A DNA stretch of 64,000 bases from positions 62,001 to 126,000 of the forward strand of contig JABFGC010000001.1 in the NCBI GenBank assembly GCA_013112685.1. Reading direction: 5' to 3'. Below the pieces are notes generated by a model, which searched no databases, was not told where the DNA came from, and saw only the letters and a list, made by a program, of their open reading frames with translations. Both the position numbers and the translations under genes were made by a program. Of this stretch, positions 15,246-23,707 are shown one piece after another; the first letter of the stretch is position 1, and the number at the start of each line of letters is the position of its first letter. Source of the stretch: Chloroflexota bacterium. Its GTDB lineage: Bacteria > Chloroflexota > Anaerolineae > Anaerolineales > Villigracilaceae.

Positions 15246-16948
15246 GAGCGATCCTCTTCATCCCTGGAATTTGGCATGAATGTAAGTATCTCTTTCACCC
15301 GTGTTGCGTTTCCGATTTCAGAAGCGCGCATCAATGGATCGCGCGCTGTCATGATCTCTTCCGAATGATCCAGGTAGGCTCTGGTCATCTGTGCTGTTTC
15401 CTGTGGGTACTGAGCAGCGAAAACATTTGGGTCCATCCCATGTTGAGAGATGTCCGCGGACATGGCTTGAAATCCCTGCTGGAATTCCTGGGGAGAGCCG
15501 TTGAAGTTGGATTGAATGGAGGCATTCACCGATGGCGAGAAACCAAAATCATCCGAAGGTGATGAGGGTGGGGCGCCATTGAAGCGTTGCATCCGTTCCC
15601 CCAACTCCGCCTGTCGCGCCGCAAGTTCATGTCCATGTGCCAGCGAACGATTATAGGCGGCTGGGGCACGCAATCCCATCGCTTCAAGATTTCCGGCTTG
15701 TTGTGTTAATTGTCCCGCCGCATTGAGATGACCCATCGTGACTTCCGCGCCGGTCAGTCCACTCGTGGCAGTAGATGTTGCAGATGCGCCCGCACCTGTC
15801 GTGGCTCCTGCCGCGCCAACCGCACCAGCTCCCGCCGCTCCCACACCGCTGGCAGCCAGCATCCCGATGGAAATGATTTGTTGCGCTGCCTTGATCATTC
15901 CTCCGAATGCATCCGCTGTGGTGGAGATAGTCATCTTGCCCAGGATGCCTGCCAGTGACAGCAACAATCCGGTTGCACCCCACAGCCAGACGACACGCAG
16001 AATGGCGGACAACAACCCCTGCTGACCCATCCAAGTACTGGCTGCCATGCCTGCCTTGAAGACTCCACCTGCCACAATAGGCAGAAGAGCAATCAAGATC
16101 ACTGCCTTCATCCATAGGGAACGCAGCCAGGTTGCCTGAGGCAACACGCTCGCAATAGCAAGAGGTGGAGCGAGTACAGCAAGAATAAATAGAACGGCAT
16201 TGGCGGACGCAAACGCAAACAACATCCCGCCGATGGCGAGTAACGAACCGATGGAAAGACCGATGTTGAGCAGGCTGCCCAAGAAGGTTTGATTCGCAAG
16301 TCCCAACAATATGGATGTTGCAGTGGTGTTCTCTACAAAACTGACTGCCAAGATACCAGTTTCCCCGATCACTTTTCCAACCATCCACCACCCGAGTCGG
16401 ACGATCAGATCAAGGAATGGACCGGAGGCAATCGCCAACACACCAGCCGTAACCCAATCCCCGACCACACGCAATCCGCTGTCATCATCACCGAGTAGCC
16501 TTCCCCAGTGATACAGCGCCAGTCGTAATAGGAATAAAGCGGGCGCTAATGCCGCCGCAACCGGCAAACTGGATTGTGCCACTGTACTGTAATCGTCTTG
16601 GCTGGGAGCCTGTATAATCTCGCCGATCACGCTGGTCCAGCGCGCCACTTCCTCGCTCATGGCGCGCACTTCCTTGTCGGCGGCTTTATCGAAGATGCCC
16701 GCCAGGGCTTCGGAGATGGTTTCGGCGGGGAAGATGAGGTGATTGAAGATCTGTGAGATGGTGGTTGTGGTATTTCCTCCACCTCCCGTTGGTGGAGTCG
16801 GCGTGACTGTGACCGTCACAATGGGTGTGGGAGTCAGGAGCAGGTTTGCGTTGGAGGCATACACTGGCGTGGCAGACATTGTCAATCCACTCAGGAGCAG
16901 GACGGCAAGGAAGATCGTCAGGATGATAAGGATGCGAAGTTTTTTCAT
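15242..16948 (-). CDS. VirB6/TrbL-like polytopic membrane protein
   Basis: This is a protein of about 568 residues. It has a signal-like N-terminus (MKKLRILIILTIFL), a Thr/Pro-rich linker, at least six transmembrane segments between about residues 130 and 400, and a soluble C-terminal tail of about 170 residues that starts with a long Gly/Ala/Thr-rich stretch. A hydrophobic core with a large soluble tail is typical of VirB6/TrbL channel proteins of type IV secretion. The ATG at 16948 overlaps the TGA of the Cas4-like gene (ATGA); an upstream in-frame start at 17011 lies inside that gene and is less likely. The gene ends in an ATGA overlap with the A24-like gene. Confidence 0.65.
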   Translation of the reverse strand: MKKLRILIILTIFLAVLLLSGLTMSATPVYASNANLLLTPTPIVTVTVTPTPPTGGGGNTTTTISQIFNHLIFPAETISEALAGIFDKAADKEVRAMSEEVARWTSVIGEIIQAPSQDDYSTVAQSSLPVAAALAPALFLLRLALYHWGRLLGDDDSGLRVVGDWVTAGVLAIASGPFLDLIVRLGWWMVGKVIGETGILAVSFVENTTATSILLGLANQTFLGSLLNIGLSIGSLLAIGGMLFAFASANAVLFILAVLAPPLAIASVLPQATWLRSLWMKAVILIALLPIVAGGVFKAGMAASTWMGQQGLLSAILRVVWLWGATGLLLSLAGILGKMTISTTADAFGGMIKAAQQIISIGMLAASGVGAAGAGAVGAAGATTGAGASATSTATSGLTGAEVTMGHLNAAGQLTQQAGNLEAMGLRAPAAYNRSLAHGHELAARQAELGERMQRFNGAPPSSPSDDFGFSPSVNASIQSNFNGSPQEFQQGFQAMSADISQHGMDPNVFAAQYPQETAQMTRAYLDHSEEIMTARDPLMRASEIGNATRVKEILTFMPNSRDEEDRS

Positions 16949-17850
16949 AAGTCCTTCAGGGCATGTTGGGAGATATAGTTCCTTGTAAAGCACAATTGCT
17001 GGTATCCGCATTGTTTGCAGATCGAAGGTTGCCGCAGGGCGTTCAAGGGTGGATGCGGACCCTTCTTCGCAAGGTTGGACAGGGACTCCACCGTTTTCTC
17101 CAAATCCCTATTGGCCAGGAGTTGATCGAAATGCTTCGCTTCGCCGGTCTCCCGATCCAGGGCAACGATGGCAGGCGTGTTGGACCAGGGTTGTTTTCCC
17201 AGGGTGGTGCAGCGGCTTAGCAGGGAAAAGCGCAGTTGATCCTGTTCACCATTGGAGACGAGTGAACCAATCTTGGTTTCCGTGACATGTCCCACAGGGA
17301 TCTGCCAGACCCAGGTATCGAATTGGACAGGCAGACGTACTCCAGGCAGGGTCAGGCAGACTTTCTCCGCATTCAGGCTGTAGCCAGCGTCACGTCCGAT
17401 CAGCATCGCGGCACGCCAGTCCTGGGAGAGGAACGCCCAGGTGCGAACGTAAATAAACAGGTTGCGCCAATCCCCGCCAAGATGATTGATCGCATTCTGG
17501 GAACCATACCGGCGATTCATGGCGATATTCCCGCCGCGAAAGAGGGGCATAAGTTCCGGGGCGCGAAGATTATTATGTTGCCTTCTATATTCCTCCACTT
17601 CGCGGATGTAGGTTCGAATTTCCTCGATCAAAGAGTCAAAGTCATACTTGATCAAGAATTCGAGCAGAGTCCCACCGGATGATAGATCTTCGAGGGATTT
17701 CCAGACGGGATCGAAGGGCGGGGTAGGGTCGGCGCCCACCAGCCACCAACGTGCAGCAGCGGGACAGAAGGTATAAACCAGCGCAGAAAGGATGGGATTC
17801 CCGCGTGCGTTTTTGGGGTTGAGCATGGCAAGGAAGAGATCAGTGTACAT
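16945..17850 (-). CDS. Cas4/RecB-like iron-sulfur PD-(D/E)xK nuclease
   Basis: The 301-residue protein has the full layout of a Cas4/AddB-type iron-sulfur nuclease: an N-terminal lone cysteine (Cys29, VYTFCPAAARWW), a nuclease core with VQFDTWVWQIP (Asp), VTETKIG (ExK) and a later Gln in GEQDQLRFSLL, and a C-terminal triplet CKQCGYQQLCF (C-x2-C-x5-C). Four cysteines would hold a 4Fe-4S cluster. Such enzymes resect or trim DNA ends. It is not beside CRISPR genes here but inside a conjugation-like operon, so a role in element DNA processing is more likely. It overlaps the prepilin peptidase gene by 11 bases. The assignment is by motifs only. Confidence 0.65.
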   Translation of the reverse strand: MYTDLFLAMLNPKNARGNPILSALVYTFCPAAARWWLVGADPTPPFDPVWKSLEDLSSGGTLLEFLIKYDFDSLIEEIRTYIREVEEYRRQHNNLRAPELMPLFRGGNIAMNRRYGSQNAINHLGGDWRNLFIYVRTWAFLSQDWRAAMLIGRDAGYSLNAEKVCLTLPGVRLPVQFDTWVWQIPVGHVTETKIGSLVSNGEQDQLRFSLLSRCTTLGKQPWSNTPAIVALDRETGEAKHFDQLLANRDLEKTVESLSNLAKKGPHPPLNALRQPSICKQCGYQQLCFTRNYISQHALKDL

Positions 17851-18235
17851 GCCAGACCATCAGGAGAAAGGGAATCGTTCGCCAGGCGGCGGGGGATTTC
17901 ATGCCGGTGAGGGATTGCTTCTGAAAGAATCTCCAGAAGAACTGAATGATGCTGGTGATCAGGAAGGAAAGGAATACAAGCAGGATCAGGGATGGGATAT
18001 TGGAATCAGGTAAAGCCCAAAGAACTGCCATCCAGAGTTTGACATCCCCGGCGCCCATCCATCCGCTTGCCCAGGCGGAAAGCAGCAGAAAACATGCCAG
18101 CCACAAATCCATATGTCCGGGGAAATGCGCGATCATGCCCGCAAGCATCAATGGATAGGTAGCCCAGTTTGGGATGCGCCGGGTGCGCAGGTCATACAAG
18201 CTCATAGCCAGAAGATAAAAAAGCAACCAGGTCAT
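17840..18235 (-). CDS. Type A24 prepilin peptidase (short form)
   Basis: The product is about 131 residues with four hydrophobic segments. Both catalytic sites are visible: LYDLRTRRIPNW (first Asp) and WMGAGDVKLWMA, the conserved G-x-G-D motif. It lacks the N-terminal methylase domain of full PilD, as do the short CpaA/TadV forms that process Flp-type pilins. I chose the ATG at 18235 where homology begins; the frame runs 46 codons further upstream with no family resemblance. It is the first gene of the minus-strand cluster that continues down to 9.9 kb, and it overlaps the Cas4-like gene by 11 bases. Confidence 0.8.
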   Translation of the reverse strand: MTWLLFYLLAMSLYDLRTRRIPNWATYPLMLAGMIAHFPGHMDLWLACFLLLSAWASGWMGAGDVKLWMAVLWALPDSNIPSLILLVFLSFLITSIIQFFWRFFQKQSLTGMKSPAAWRTIPFLLMVWHVH

Positions 18236-18347
18236 TGGTTGTTCATGATATAGAAATAGATGGGTGGGTATGGGGAAAGTGTCGCTTTTGAAAAGTGACA
18301 GCCAACCTTGACAATGGATGTTTTGTTGTAATTTGTGTAACCTAACC

Positions 18348-18640
18348 CATAAGTTTGCCACGGCTGGAAACATAAGTTTGCCGCTTCCAGCCTTTGGTCA
18401 ATGACAAAAAGTAGCGGGGTGAAGGACGGACTGGAAGGATAATTTTGCCGTAAGTAAATTCTGGAAGCATAATATTGCCAGAAGTAAAGGGCTCATGCTC
18501 GGGCGATACCACTATCCTATTCTCTCTATTGTTAATGCATTAAGGAGTTTATTTATGGAAGAGAGTGAATAAGCGAATTGAAACAGAAGCAACTCTCAGA
18601 TTGGAAAGAAGCGGGATGAAAATTGATGAAATTGTATAAC
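18348..18640. mobile_element. Possible IS21-family left-end remnant with four TTTGCC-type repeats
   Basis: Four copies of a 12-base word lie at 18348-18359, 18371-18382, 18438-18449 and 18468-18479. The first two are identical (CATAAGTTTGCC), the others GATAATTTTGCC and CATAATATTGCC. The last three are each preceded by CTGGAA. Repeated, nearly parallel (T)TTGCC boxes are typical of IS21-family ends, where the transposase binds several sites. Beyond them, 18565-18639 reads as a GTG-started 24-codon frame (RIETEATLRLERSGMKIDEI) that resembles the first helices of an IS21 transposase before it breaks off. GGCTGGAA and TTCCAGCC around the second copy also form an inverted repeat. The rest of 18236-18767 holds no gene that I can support. 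Confidence 0.4.
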
Positions 18641-18767
18641 GTAAATCCCATCTCAGAATATTTATGTATTGAAGGATGCCTGTGTTGTTGCCTGAAATAG
18701 ATACGTGCGACTTTTGCAATCAGGTAAAATTCCCATATCAAAAATGAATTTTCAACCTGGAGGCAGG

Positions 18768-19214
18768 ATGACTGATGCGATTGAATTCAACAAGGTTTTG
18801 AAAGAATGGTCAGAGCGGTTTATCAGCCGTTCCATGCGCAATTACATGCGCTTTGTCAAAGCATCAGGATTGTCCCTGTCTCATTTCAGTATCCTGATGC
18901 ACCTCTATTATCGCGGCCCAAACGATATTTCAGAAATGGGTGGTCATCTGGATATCTCCGTGGCGGCAGCCAGTCAGTTAATAAATAGGTTGGTGGACAA
19001 ACAATTGGTTGATAGGGCGGAATCCCCCCAGGATAGAAGGGTCAGACAATTAACGCTAACCGCCAAAGGGCGCACCCTGATTGAAAAGGCTATTGAGTTC
19101 CGCAACCAATGGATTGAAAGATTGCCCCTGACGCTTTCCGAAAAGCAACTGGAGACAATCTCCGCATCATTAAGGGATTTGGTAACAGCGGAGCACAACC
19201 TGGACAGCCAATAG
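18768..19214 (+). CDS. MarR-family transcriptional regulator
   Basis: This 148-residue winged-helix protein of MarR type has the recognition region SEMGGHLDISVAAASQLINR (residues about 51-70) and the wing DRAESPQDRRVRQLTLTAKG. MarR dimers usually repress nearby transporters or stress genes and respond to small phenolic or oxidising ligands. I chose the ATG at 18768 because CTGGAGG lies 5 bases before it; two upstream in-frame ATGs lack such a site. It stands alone on the plus strand, convergent with the GH3 gene, with the mobile-element remnant upstream. Its target genes are not evident in the window. Confidence 0.85.
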   Translation: MTDAIEFNKVLKEWSERFISRSMRNYMRFVKASGLSLSHFSILMHLYYRGPNDISEMGGHLDISVAAASQLINRLVDKQLVDRAESPQDRRVRQLTLTAKGRTLIEKAIEFRNQWIERLPLTLSEKQLETISASLRDLVTAEHNLDSQ

Positions 19215-19221
19215 AATCATA

Positions 19222-19248
19222 TCTCCTGCTCCATAATGGAGCAGGAGA
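19222..19248. terminator. Bidirectional hairpin between convergent genes
   Basis: TCTCCTGCTCC (19222-19232) and GGAGCAGGAGA (19238-19248) form a perfect 11-base stem with the loop ATAAT. It sits between the MarR stop and the stop of the convergent GH3 gene. There is no long T tract on either side, so termination is inferred from position and stem strength. Confidence 0.6.
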
Positions 19249-19255
19249 CGCAAGC

Positions 19256-21178
19256 CTAATAAGTCAACCCATGTCCAAATGGGAACAACGGATTCTCAGA
19301 GTCATACGGCACATCTTCTTTTTGTCTTCGCACAGCCTCCATTGATGCAGGTAATTCAAAGGGGAGTTTCCCTTGAGGCACAAATTTGCCAAAAATTACA
19401 TCCAGCACTGCCCTGTCGTTTGCGCCAAAGTTCGCCAGTAAGGCAACACTTTGTTCTGCAATCTCAGGGATAACCGACGGACGTTCCAGATAAATATCAA
19501 CAATCGTGGGGACGCGGCTCATTACGTCTAAAATATGTTCCTTCTCCCTACCTTGGAAATCCAGATCCCCGGCATGGAAATAACTTTCCAATAAACCTTT
19601 GCGTTTCTCATACGGAGCATTCAGGCGTAGGATGGCAATATCTGCATTAGCCAGATTATTGACCACCCGTCCATACCGGCTGGCGGTTTCAGGATTAATA
19701 TTCTCAACATAAATCTTCAACTCACCCTTGAGCGGAAGAATTCCTTCCTCATTTTTCAACAAGACGATGGACTTGCGCTGGGCGAGTTCCCCTACCTTGC
19801 GAAATTCGGGGTTGCCAACGGTTTGTTCAGCGATATCAGGATCAACGTAAGGGTTGTCGAATAATCCCAGGCGGAATTTATCTCGCAGCAGGCGGCGAAC
19901 GGATTGGTCAAGGCGCTCCTCCTTGACCCTGCCACTGCGAACCAGTTCCACAATGACTTTGGGACACGCTTCTCCTCCGAACTGATCCACACCCGCCTCA
20001 ATCGCCTTTTGAATGCGCCCAGCCGCCGAGAGATGCTCCACCCCCCAGGCTTTGGCAGGAATAATTTCGCGCCCCATCACCTTGACCGGGTTGATGAGCA
20101 TCCAATCGGTGCAGACCACGCCATCGAAACCATATTTCTCACGTAGTAAGCCGGCAATAACATCTTTGTTAAAACCGAAACCAACTTTCTCAAACGGAAG
20201 ACCAACCGGCATCCCATAGTAGGGCATGATTTGTGCTGTGCCAGCCTTGAAGGCCGCTTCAAACGGTTTTAAGTGGTATTCAAATCGATTACCCGGATAG
20301 ACCTGTTCCTTGCCGTAAGGGAAATGCGCATCCTCGCCATCCTTCTGCGGACCCGCGCCCGGGAAGTGCTTGGTCATACAGGCAACGCTTTGCGCTCCCA
20401 ATTGCTCGCCCTGAAAGCCGCGGATGTAAGCGGCAATCATCTCGGACGCAAGGTTGGCATCTTCGCCAAACGTGCCGTTTGCCCGACCCCAGCGCGGGTC
20501 CGTTGCGAGGTCTGCCATTGGGTGCAGGGCCAGGCGAATACCGACTGCCAGGTATTCCTGCCGGGCGATATCGGCGAATTGTTGAACCAATTCAACATCG
20601 CGGGCAGCGGCAAGTCCAATCTGCTCAGGGAATTGAGAGAACTTGCCCGCCATCATGCTCGTCGCCGGATTCTGAGTGAAAGCATGGCGGGGATCGGAGG
20701 AAATCGTGATGGGGATGCCTAAGCGGGTTTGCTCCGCCAACTTCTGAATACGGTTATACCATTCTGCCATCTGGCGCGGCTCAGCAGTTCGGAGCACGTT
20801 GAAGTGATTCATGAGCCGACTGGCGATCAGGTCGGATGACTGCGGCATGGGAATGATGCCGCCTTTCTCCTGCAAAGTGCCGTCATTATTCATGCCGATC
20901 ATGGTTTGGAACATGATGCCCGCTTTTTCTTCCAGAGTCATCTGTGTCAGAAGATCTTCCACCCGATCTTCAATGGGACGGCGCGGGTCTTCGTAGGGAT
21001 CAAGCTTTCCGTTCTTGTTCAAATCCCGGAATACGATCCCGTCTTCTCGCAGGAGAGGAGCTTCTCCTCCCAGGAGGGATAGGTTATGTTGGGTGTTAAT
21101 CTCTGGTTGGATTTCCCGCCTGTAATATACAATATAGACGAGAACAAAAAGCCCGGCGAGTATGATTAATATTTTCAT
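19256..21178 (-). CDS. Glycoside hydrolase family 3 protein
   Basis: This protein of about 640 residues has an N-terminal signal anchor (MKILIILAGLFVLVYIVYYR), a short EF-hand-like calcium loop DLNKNGKLDPYED (about residues 54-66), the GH3 TIM-barrel domain (KAGIMFQTMIG, MACMTKHFPGAG-type region, nucleophile region FDGVVCTDW) and a C-terminal alpha/beta sandwich ending FPFGHGLTY, which is typical of beta-glucosidases. The enzyme releases terminal beta-linked sugars from oligosaccharides outside the cytoplasm. AGAAGG lies 5 bases before the ATG at 21178. It is the last gene of a minus-strand run starting near 25.0 kb, after a 49-base gap. The exact substrate cannot be told from the sequence. 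Confidence 0.88.
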   Translation of the reverse strand: MKILIILAGLFVLVYIVYYRREIQPEINTQHNLSLLGGEAPLLREDGIVFRDLNKNGKLDPYEDPRRPIEDRVEDLLTQMTLEEKAGIMFQTMIGMNNDGTLQEKGGIIPMPQSSDLIASRLMNHFNVLRTAEPRQMAEWYNRIQKLAEQTRLGIPITISSDPRHAFTQNPATSMMAGKFSQFPEQIGLAAARDVELVQQFADIARQEYLAVGIRLALHPMADLATDPRWGRANGTFGEDANLASEMIAAYIRGFQGEQLGAQSVACMTKHFPGAGPQKDGEDAHFPYGKEQVYPGNRFEYHLKPFEAAFKAGTAQIMPYYGMPVGLPFEKVGFGFNKDVIAGLLREKYGFDGVVCTDWMLINPVKVMGREIIPAKAWGVEHLSAAGRIQKAIEAGVDQFGGEACPKVIVELVRSGRVKEERLDQSVRRLLRDKFRLGLFDNPYVDPDIAEQTVGNPEFRKVGELAQRKSIVLLKNEEGILPLKGELKIYVENINPETASRYGRVVNNLANADIAILRLNAPYEKRKGLLESYFHAGDLDFQGREKEHILDVMSRVPTIVDIYLERPSVIPEIAEQSVALLANFGANDRAVLDVIFGKFVPQGKLPFELPASMEAVRRQKEDVPYDSENPLFPFGHGLTY

Positions 21179-21227
21179 TAACACCTTCTGTTTTTAATAT
21201 AAAACTAACAGCGAATAATATCATTTT

Positions 21228-21509
21228 CTATAACGGGATTCTGGTTTCGCATTCCGAGCATATGCTATATTGCGGGAATACCCATCTTGCCCAGCCATCC
21301 AGCAGCGCATTTCCTGTAAAAAAGCCAGGGGTGGTTGAGTTCCTTCCCCACAAAAGAAACCAGACTGTCACCTTCCGACATTTTTCACAATAGTGATCAA
21401 AACTATTTGAGCAATTCAATGCCTTTGATGCCCACATATCATTAGAAGGTTTTCCGGGCATTATCGTTTTACCCGCAGATACAACTTTCCCTTTATTATG
21501 TATGATCAT
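21228..21509 (-). CDS. Hypothetical protein with paired CxxC motifs
   Basis: The 93-residue protein has YCEKCRK (about residues 39-45) and a later SICSECETR near the C-terminus, giving two C-x2-C pairs that could bind one zinc ion, with a hydrophobic aromatic stretch between them. I recognise no family. The gene overlaps the end of the PadR-like regulator by 14 bases and is therefore likely to be translated with it. A small zinc-ribbon protein coupled to a transcription factor could be an accessory regulator, but the function is unknown. Confidence 0.55.
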   Translation of the reverse strand: MIIHNKGKVVSAGKTIMPGKPSNDMWASKALNCSNSFDHYCEKCRKVTVWFLLWGRNSTTPGFFTGNALLDGWARWVFPQYSICSECETRIPL

Positions 21510-22044
21510 TTTGTGCTCCCTGTGAGCCGATAATATCCTCCAGCCACCTGAGTTGACCTTGAAAGCGATAAAGATAATACTGAAGTAAGAGTTGGCGGGT
21601 TTTTTCCCTTTTATCCAATAAAGCCTGCGTCTTTTTTATCCTGCTAATCATTTTATTTACAAACACTCGACGCCTGTTGATAATCTGACGTTGTTTACTT
21701 TTTTCCAGGACGTCAAGCGCGTTCACGACCAGTGTGAAGTCTCGTTGTTGTTCCATTAAACTATTGATTTCGATGAGGAGGTAATCCCTCAAAAACTGGC
21801 GGCCTGCTTCCGTAATATGATAGATACGTTTGAGATCGCCTGGATTGCGAATCCATTTGATCAGACCCTGACGTTGCAGGCGTTGTATTTCGCGATAAAT
21901 TCCTTCAGAATTAACTTCTGCCCACTCCAAATTAGATGTGAATTTTCGGTATTCGGACAACTGCTGGGATGTCATCGCCACATGGCTCAGACATCCCAAG
22001 ATATACAAGGCTTCGTTTGAGATGGGTGTGTACATTACTGTCAT
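21496..22044 (-). CDS. PadR-like winged-helix regulator
   Basis: The 182-residue protein has an N-terminal winged helix: YTPISNEALYILGCLSHVAM start, recognition helix NSEGIYREIQRLQRQGLI and wing LKRIYHITEAGRQFLRDYL. A long helical C-terminal half rich in Lys, Arg and Gln follows, as in PadR proteins, where it mediates dimer formation. The ATG overlaps the sirtuin stop codon (ATGA). The placement within an operon with Sir2, DegV and PlsY genes gives no obvious ligand. The first two helices are clear, while the rest is divergent from classical PadR. Confidence 0.7.
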   Translation of the reverse strand: MTVMYTPISNEALYILGCLSHVAMTSQQLSEYRKFTSNLEWAEVNSEGIYREIQRLQRQGLIKWIRNPGDLKRIYHITEAGRQFLRDYLLIEINSLMEQQRDFTLVVNALDVLEKSKQRQIINRRRVFVNKMISRIKKTQALLDKREKTRQLLLQYYLYRFQGQLRWLEDIIGSQGAQNDHT

Positions 22045-22823
22045 CTTTGTATTCCTTGAAAAGCTTTAACAATCGCTGGCAGAACAGTCGCCACATCCGC
22101 ATGGATAATGACATCAGCAACCTGGTCTAGCAAAGTGGGCGATTGGTTGACGATAACCAGATTTAAGCCTCTCAAATATGCGTTATCAACCAGTGTCGAA
22201 GAAGGCCCTCCTGCCAGGGATGTTCCGGCAACCAACAAAATGTCAGAACGACGGATTGCCTGTTGGGCTGCCAGCATTGCCCGAACTGGCAGTTGTTCCC
22301 CAGTCAGGATGACGTTTGGCTTCATTGCTCCCCCGCATTCTTTGCAGCGCGGAACGATGCCATCGGATAAAAATTGATCCAGTAGAGGACGAAATGGCTT
22401 GACGTTGTAACACTGTATACATGTGGCTTCAGCCAATGAGCCGTGAACTTCGATGACGTTTTTCGAACCGGCCCGCTGGTGCAGCATGTCAGCGTTTTGG
22501 GTAATGACAGCCTGAATGATTCCCCTGGCTTCCAGTTCAGCCAAAGCGTAGTGGGCGGCATTTGGTTCGGCAGTGATCATATCCTGGAAGAGAGGCTTCA
22601 TGCGCTCGTAGAAGGGTCCGAGGGTCGCGTCCGAATGCCTGAATGGTGCCAGCCTGCGTCTCGTCCGCTCCGGCGGCCTCCGGCACGCCCACAGACCTGT
22701 CTTCGGACTGCGGAAATCGGGAATGCCGGACGGCGTGGATATTCCCGCGCCTGTGAAGGCGACCGCCGCCCGGCTTTCTGCAAGTAGTTTCGTTGCGTTC
22801 TGGATTAGGGAGGCTTCCGCCAT
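22041..22823 (-). CDS. Sir2-family NAD-dependent protein deacylase
   Basis: The 260-residue sirtuin has AFTGAGISTPSGIPDFRSP (NAD binding), TQNADMLHQRAGS, VHGSLAEATC with the catalytic His, and four zinc cysteines (CIQC and CKECGG). It removes acyl groups from lysines with NAD as co-substrate. The start at 22823 shares its A with the DegV stop (TGATG). Residues about 54-75, after GLW, do not look like a sirtuin in this frame, while the same bases in another frame read GTIQAFGRDP, the expected F-x-R-x-P region. Two compensating one-base errors near 22615 and 22690 would explain this. The remainder matches well. Confidence 0.85.
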   Translation of the reverse strand: MAEASLIQNATKLLAESRAAVAFTGAGISTPSGIPDFRSPKTGLWACRRPPERTRRRLAPFRHSDATLGPFYERMKPLFQDMITAEPNAAHYALAELEARGIIQAVITQNADMLHQRAGSKNVIEVHGSLAEATCIQCYNVKPFRPLLDQFLSDGIVPRCKECGGAMKPNVILTGEQLPVRAMLAAQQAIRRSDILLVAGTSLAGGPSSTLVDNAYLRGLNLVIVNQSPTLLDQVADVIIHADVATVLPAIVKAFQGIQR

Positions 22824-23680
22824 CACACTCCTGGTACAGGGTAAAAGCCCAACCCCAGGGTTCCCGGCCCGGCGTGCGTGCCGATCACCGGCCCGGCTTC
22901 GGCAATCACCAGTTCTGCGCAATTGAATTTCGCCTTGACCTGTTCCCCAAGTTCACGCGCTTCCACGTCTGCCTCACAATGCAGAACGGCGAAATGGGCT
23001 TCTGATGCACCGACTTTTTCTTCCACCAATTCCAGAAGGCGGGCAATCGCGCGCTTGCGCGTACGCACACGTTCCAACGGCTCGATGCGTCCATTCTTGA
23101 TATAAAGAATGGGTTTGATGCTCAATGCCGATCCCAGGAAAGCCGTTGCGCCGCCAATGCGACCACCCTTTTGCAGGTATTCAAGCGTTTCGACAGTGAA
23201 GATCACGTTCATAGACTGCTTGATTTTCTCCAATAGTTGGACGACCTGTCGCGCGTCCTGTCCCTGTGCGGCGGCGCGCGCGGCGGCAATCGCCATCATC
23301 CCCAAACCAAGTGTGACGGACTCGGAATCCACTACGTGGACGGGAACGGTCTTGAACTGCTCCTGCGCCATTAACGCGGACTGGAGCGTGGCGCTCATGT
23401 GATGGGAAATGACCACCGTCACAATCTCATCCACATCTTCCGCCAGTTTGGTGTAGATGTCAATGAAATCCTGAGCAGTAGGCTGGGCGGTAGTGGGCAG
23501 TTTCTTGTTGGCGCGCAGCAGGCGGTAGAATTCCGCCGCATCCAGATTGACGCCAGACAGATAGGTCTCTCCGTTGAATGTCACATAAACAGGCGCGACA
23601 TCCAGACCATATTCCTTTCCCATAGCGGGGGTTAGGGAAGATGCCCCATCGGTGACAATTGCGACTTTTTGCTTTTTCAT
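22823..23680 (-). CDS. DegV-family fatty-acid-binding protein
   Basis: The 285-residue protein is a clear DegV member: it starts KVAIVTDGASSLTPAMGKEY, has PTTAQPTAQDFIDIY (TTAQPT motif) and ends with the EAGPVIGTHAGPGTLGLGFY segment. DegV/FakB proteins bind a fatty acid and present it to the kinase FakA for phospholipid synthesis. The next gene downstream in transcription is a sirtuin, and the gene upstream is PlsY, the acyltransferase that uses acyl phosphate. The neighbourhood therefore fits membrane lipid synthesis. AAAGGAGAAAT precedes the ATG. Confidence 0.92.
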   Translation of the reverse strand: MKKQKVAIVTDGASSLTPAMGKEYGLDVAPVYVTFNGETYLSGVNLDAAEFYRLLRANKKLPTTAQPTAQDFIDIYTKLAEDVDEIVTVVISHHMSATLQSALMAQEQFKTVPVHVVDSESVTLGLGMMAIAAARAAAQGQDARQVVQLLEKIKQSMNVIFTVETLEYLQKGGRIGGATAFLGSALSIKPILYIKNGRIEPLERVRTRKRAIARLLELVEEKVGASEAHFAVLHCEADVEARELGEQVKAKFNCAELVIAEAGPVIGTHAGPGTLGLGFYPVPGV

Positions 23681-23707
23681 GTTTATTTCTCCTTTGGTGA
23701 AGTGATA

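Noticed and set aside
18553..18741. A 62-codon minus-strand frame before the MarR gene
   Set aside because: It has no ribosome-binding site, unusual composition and lies across the element remnant and MarR promoter region.
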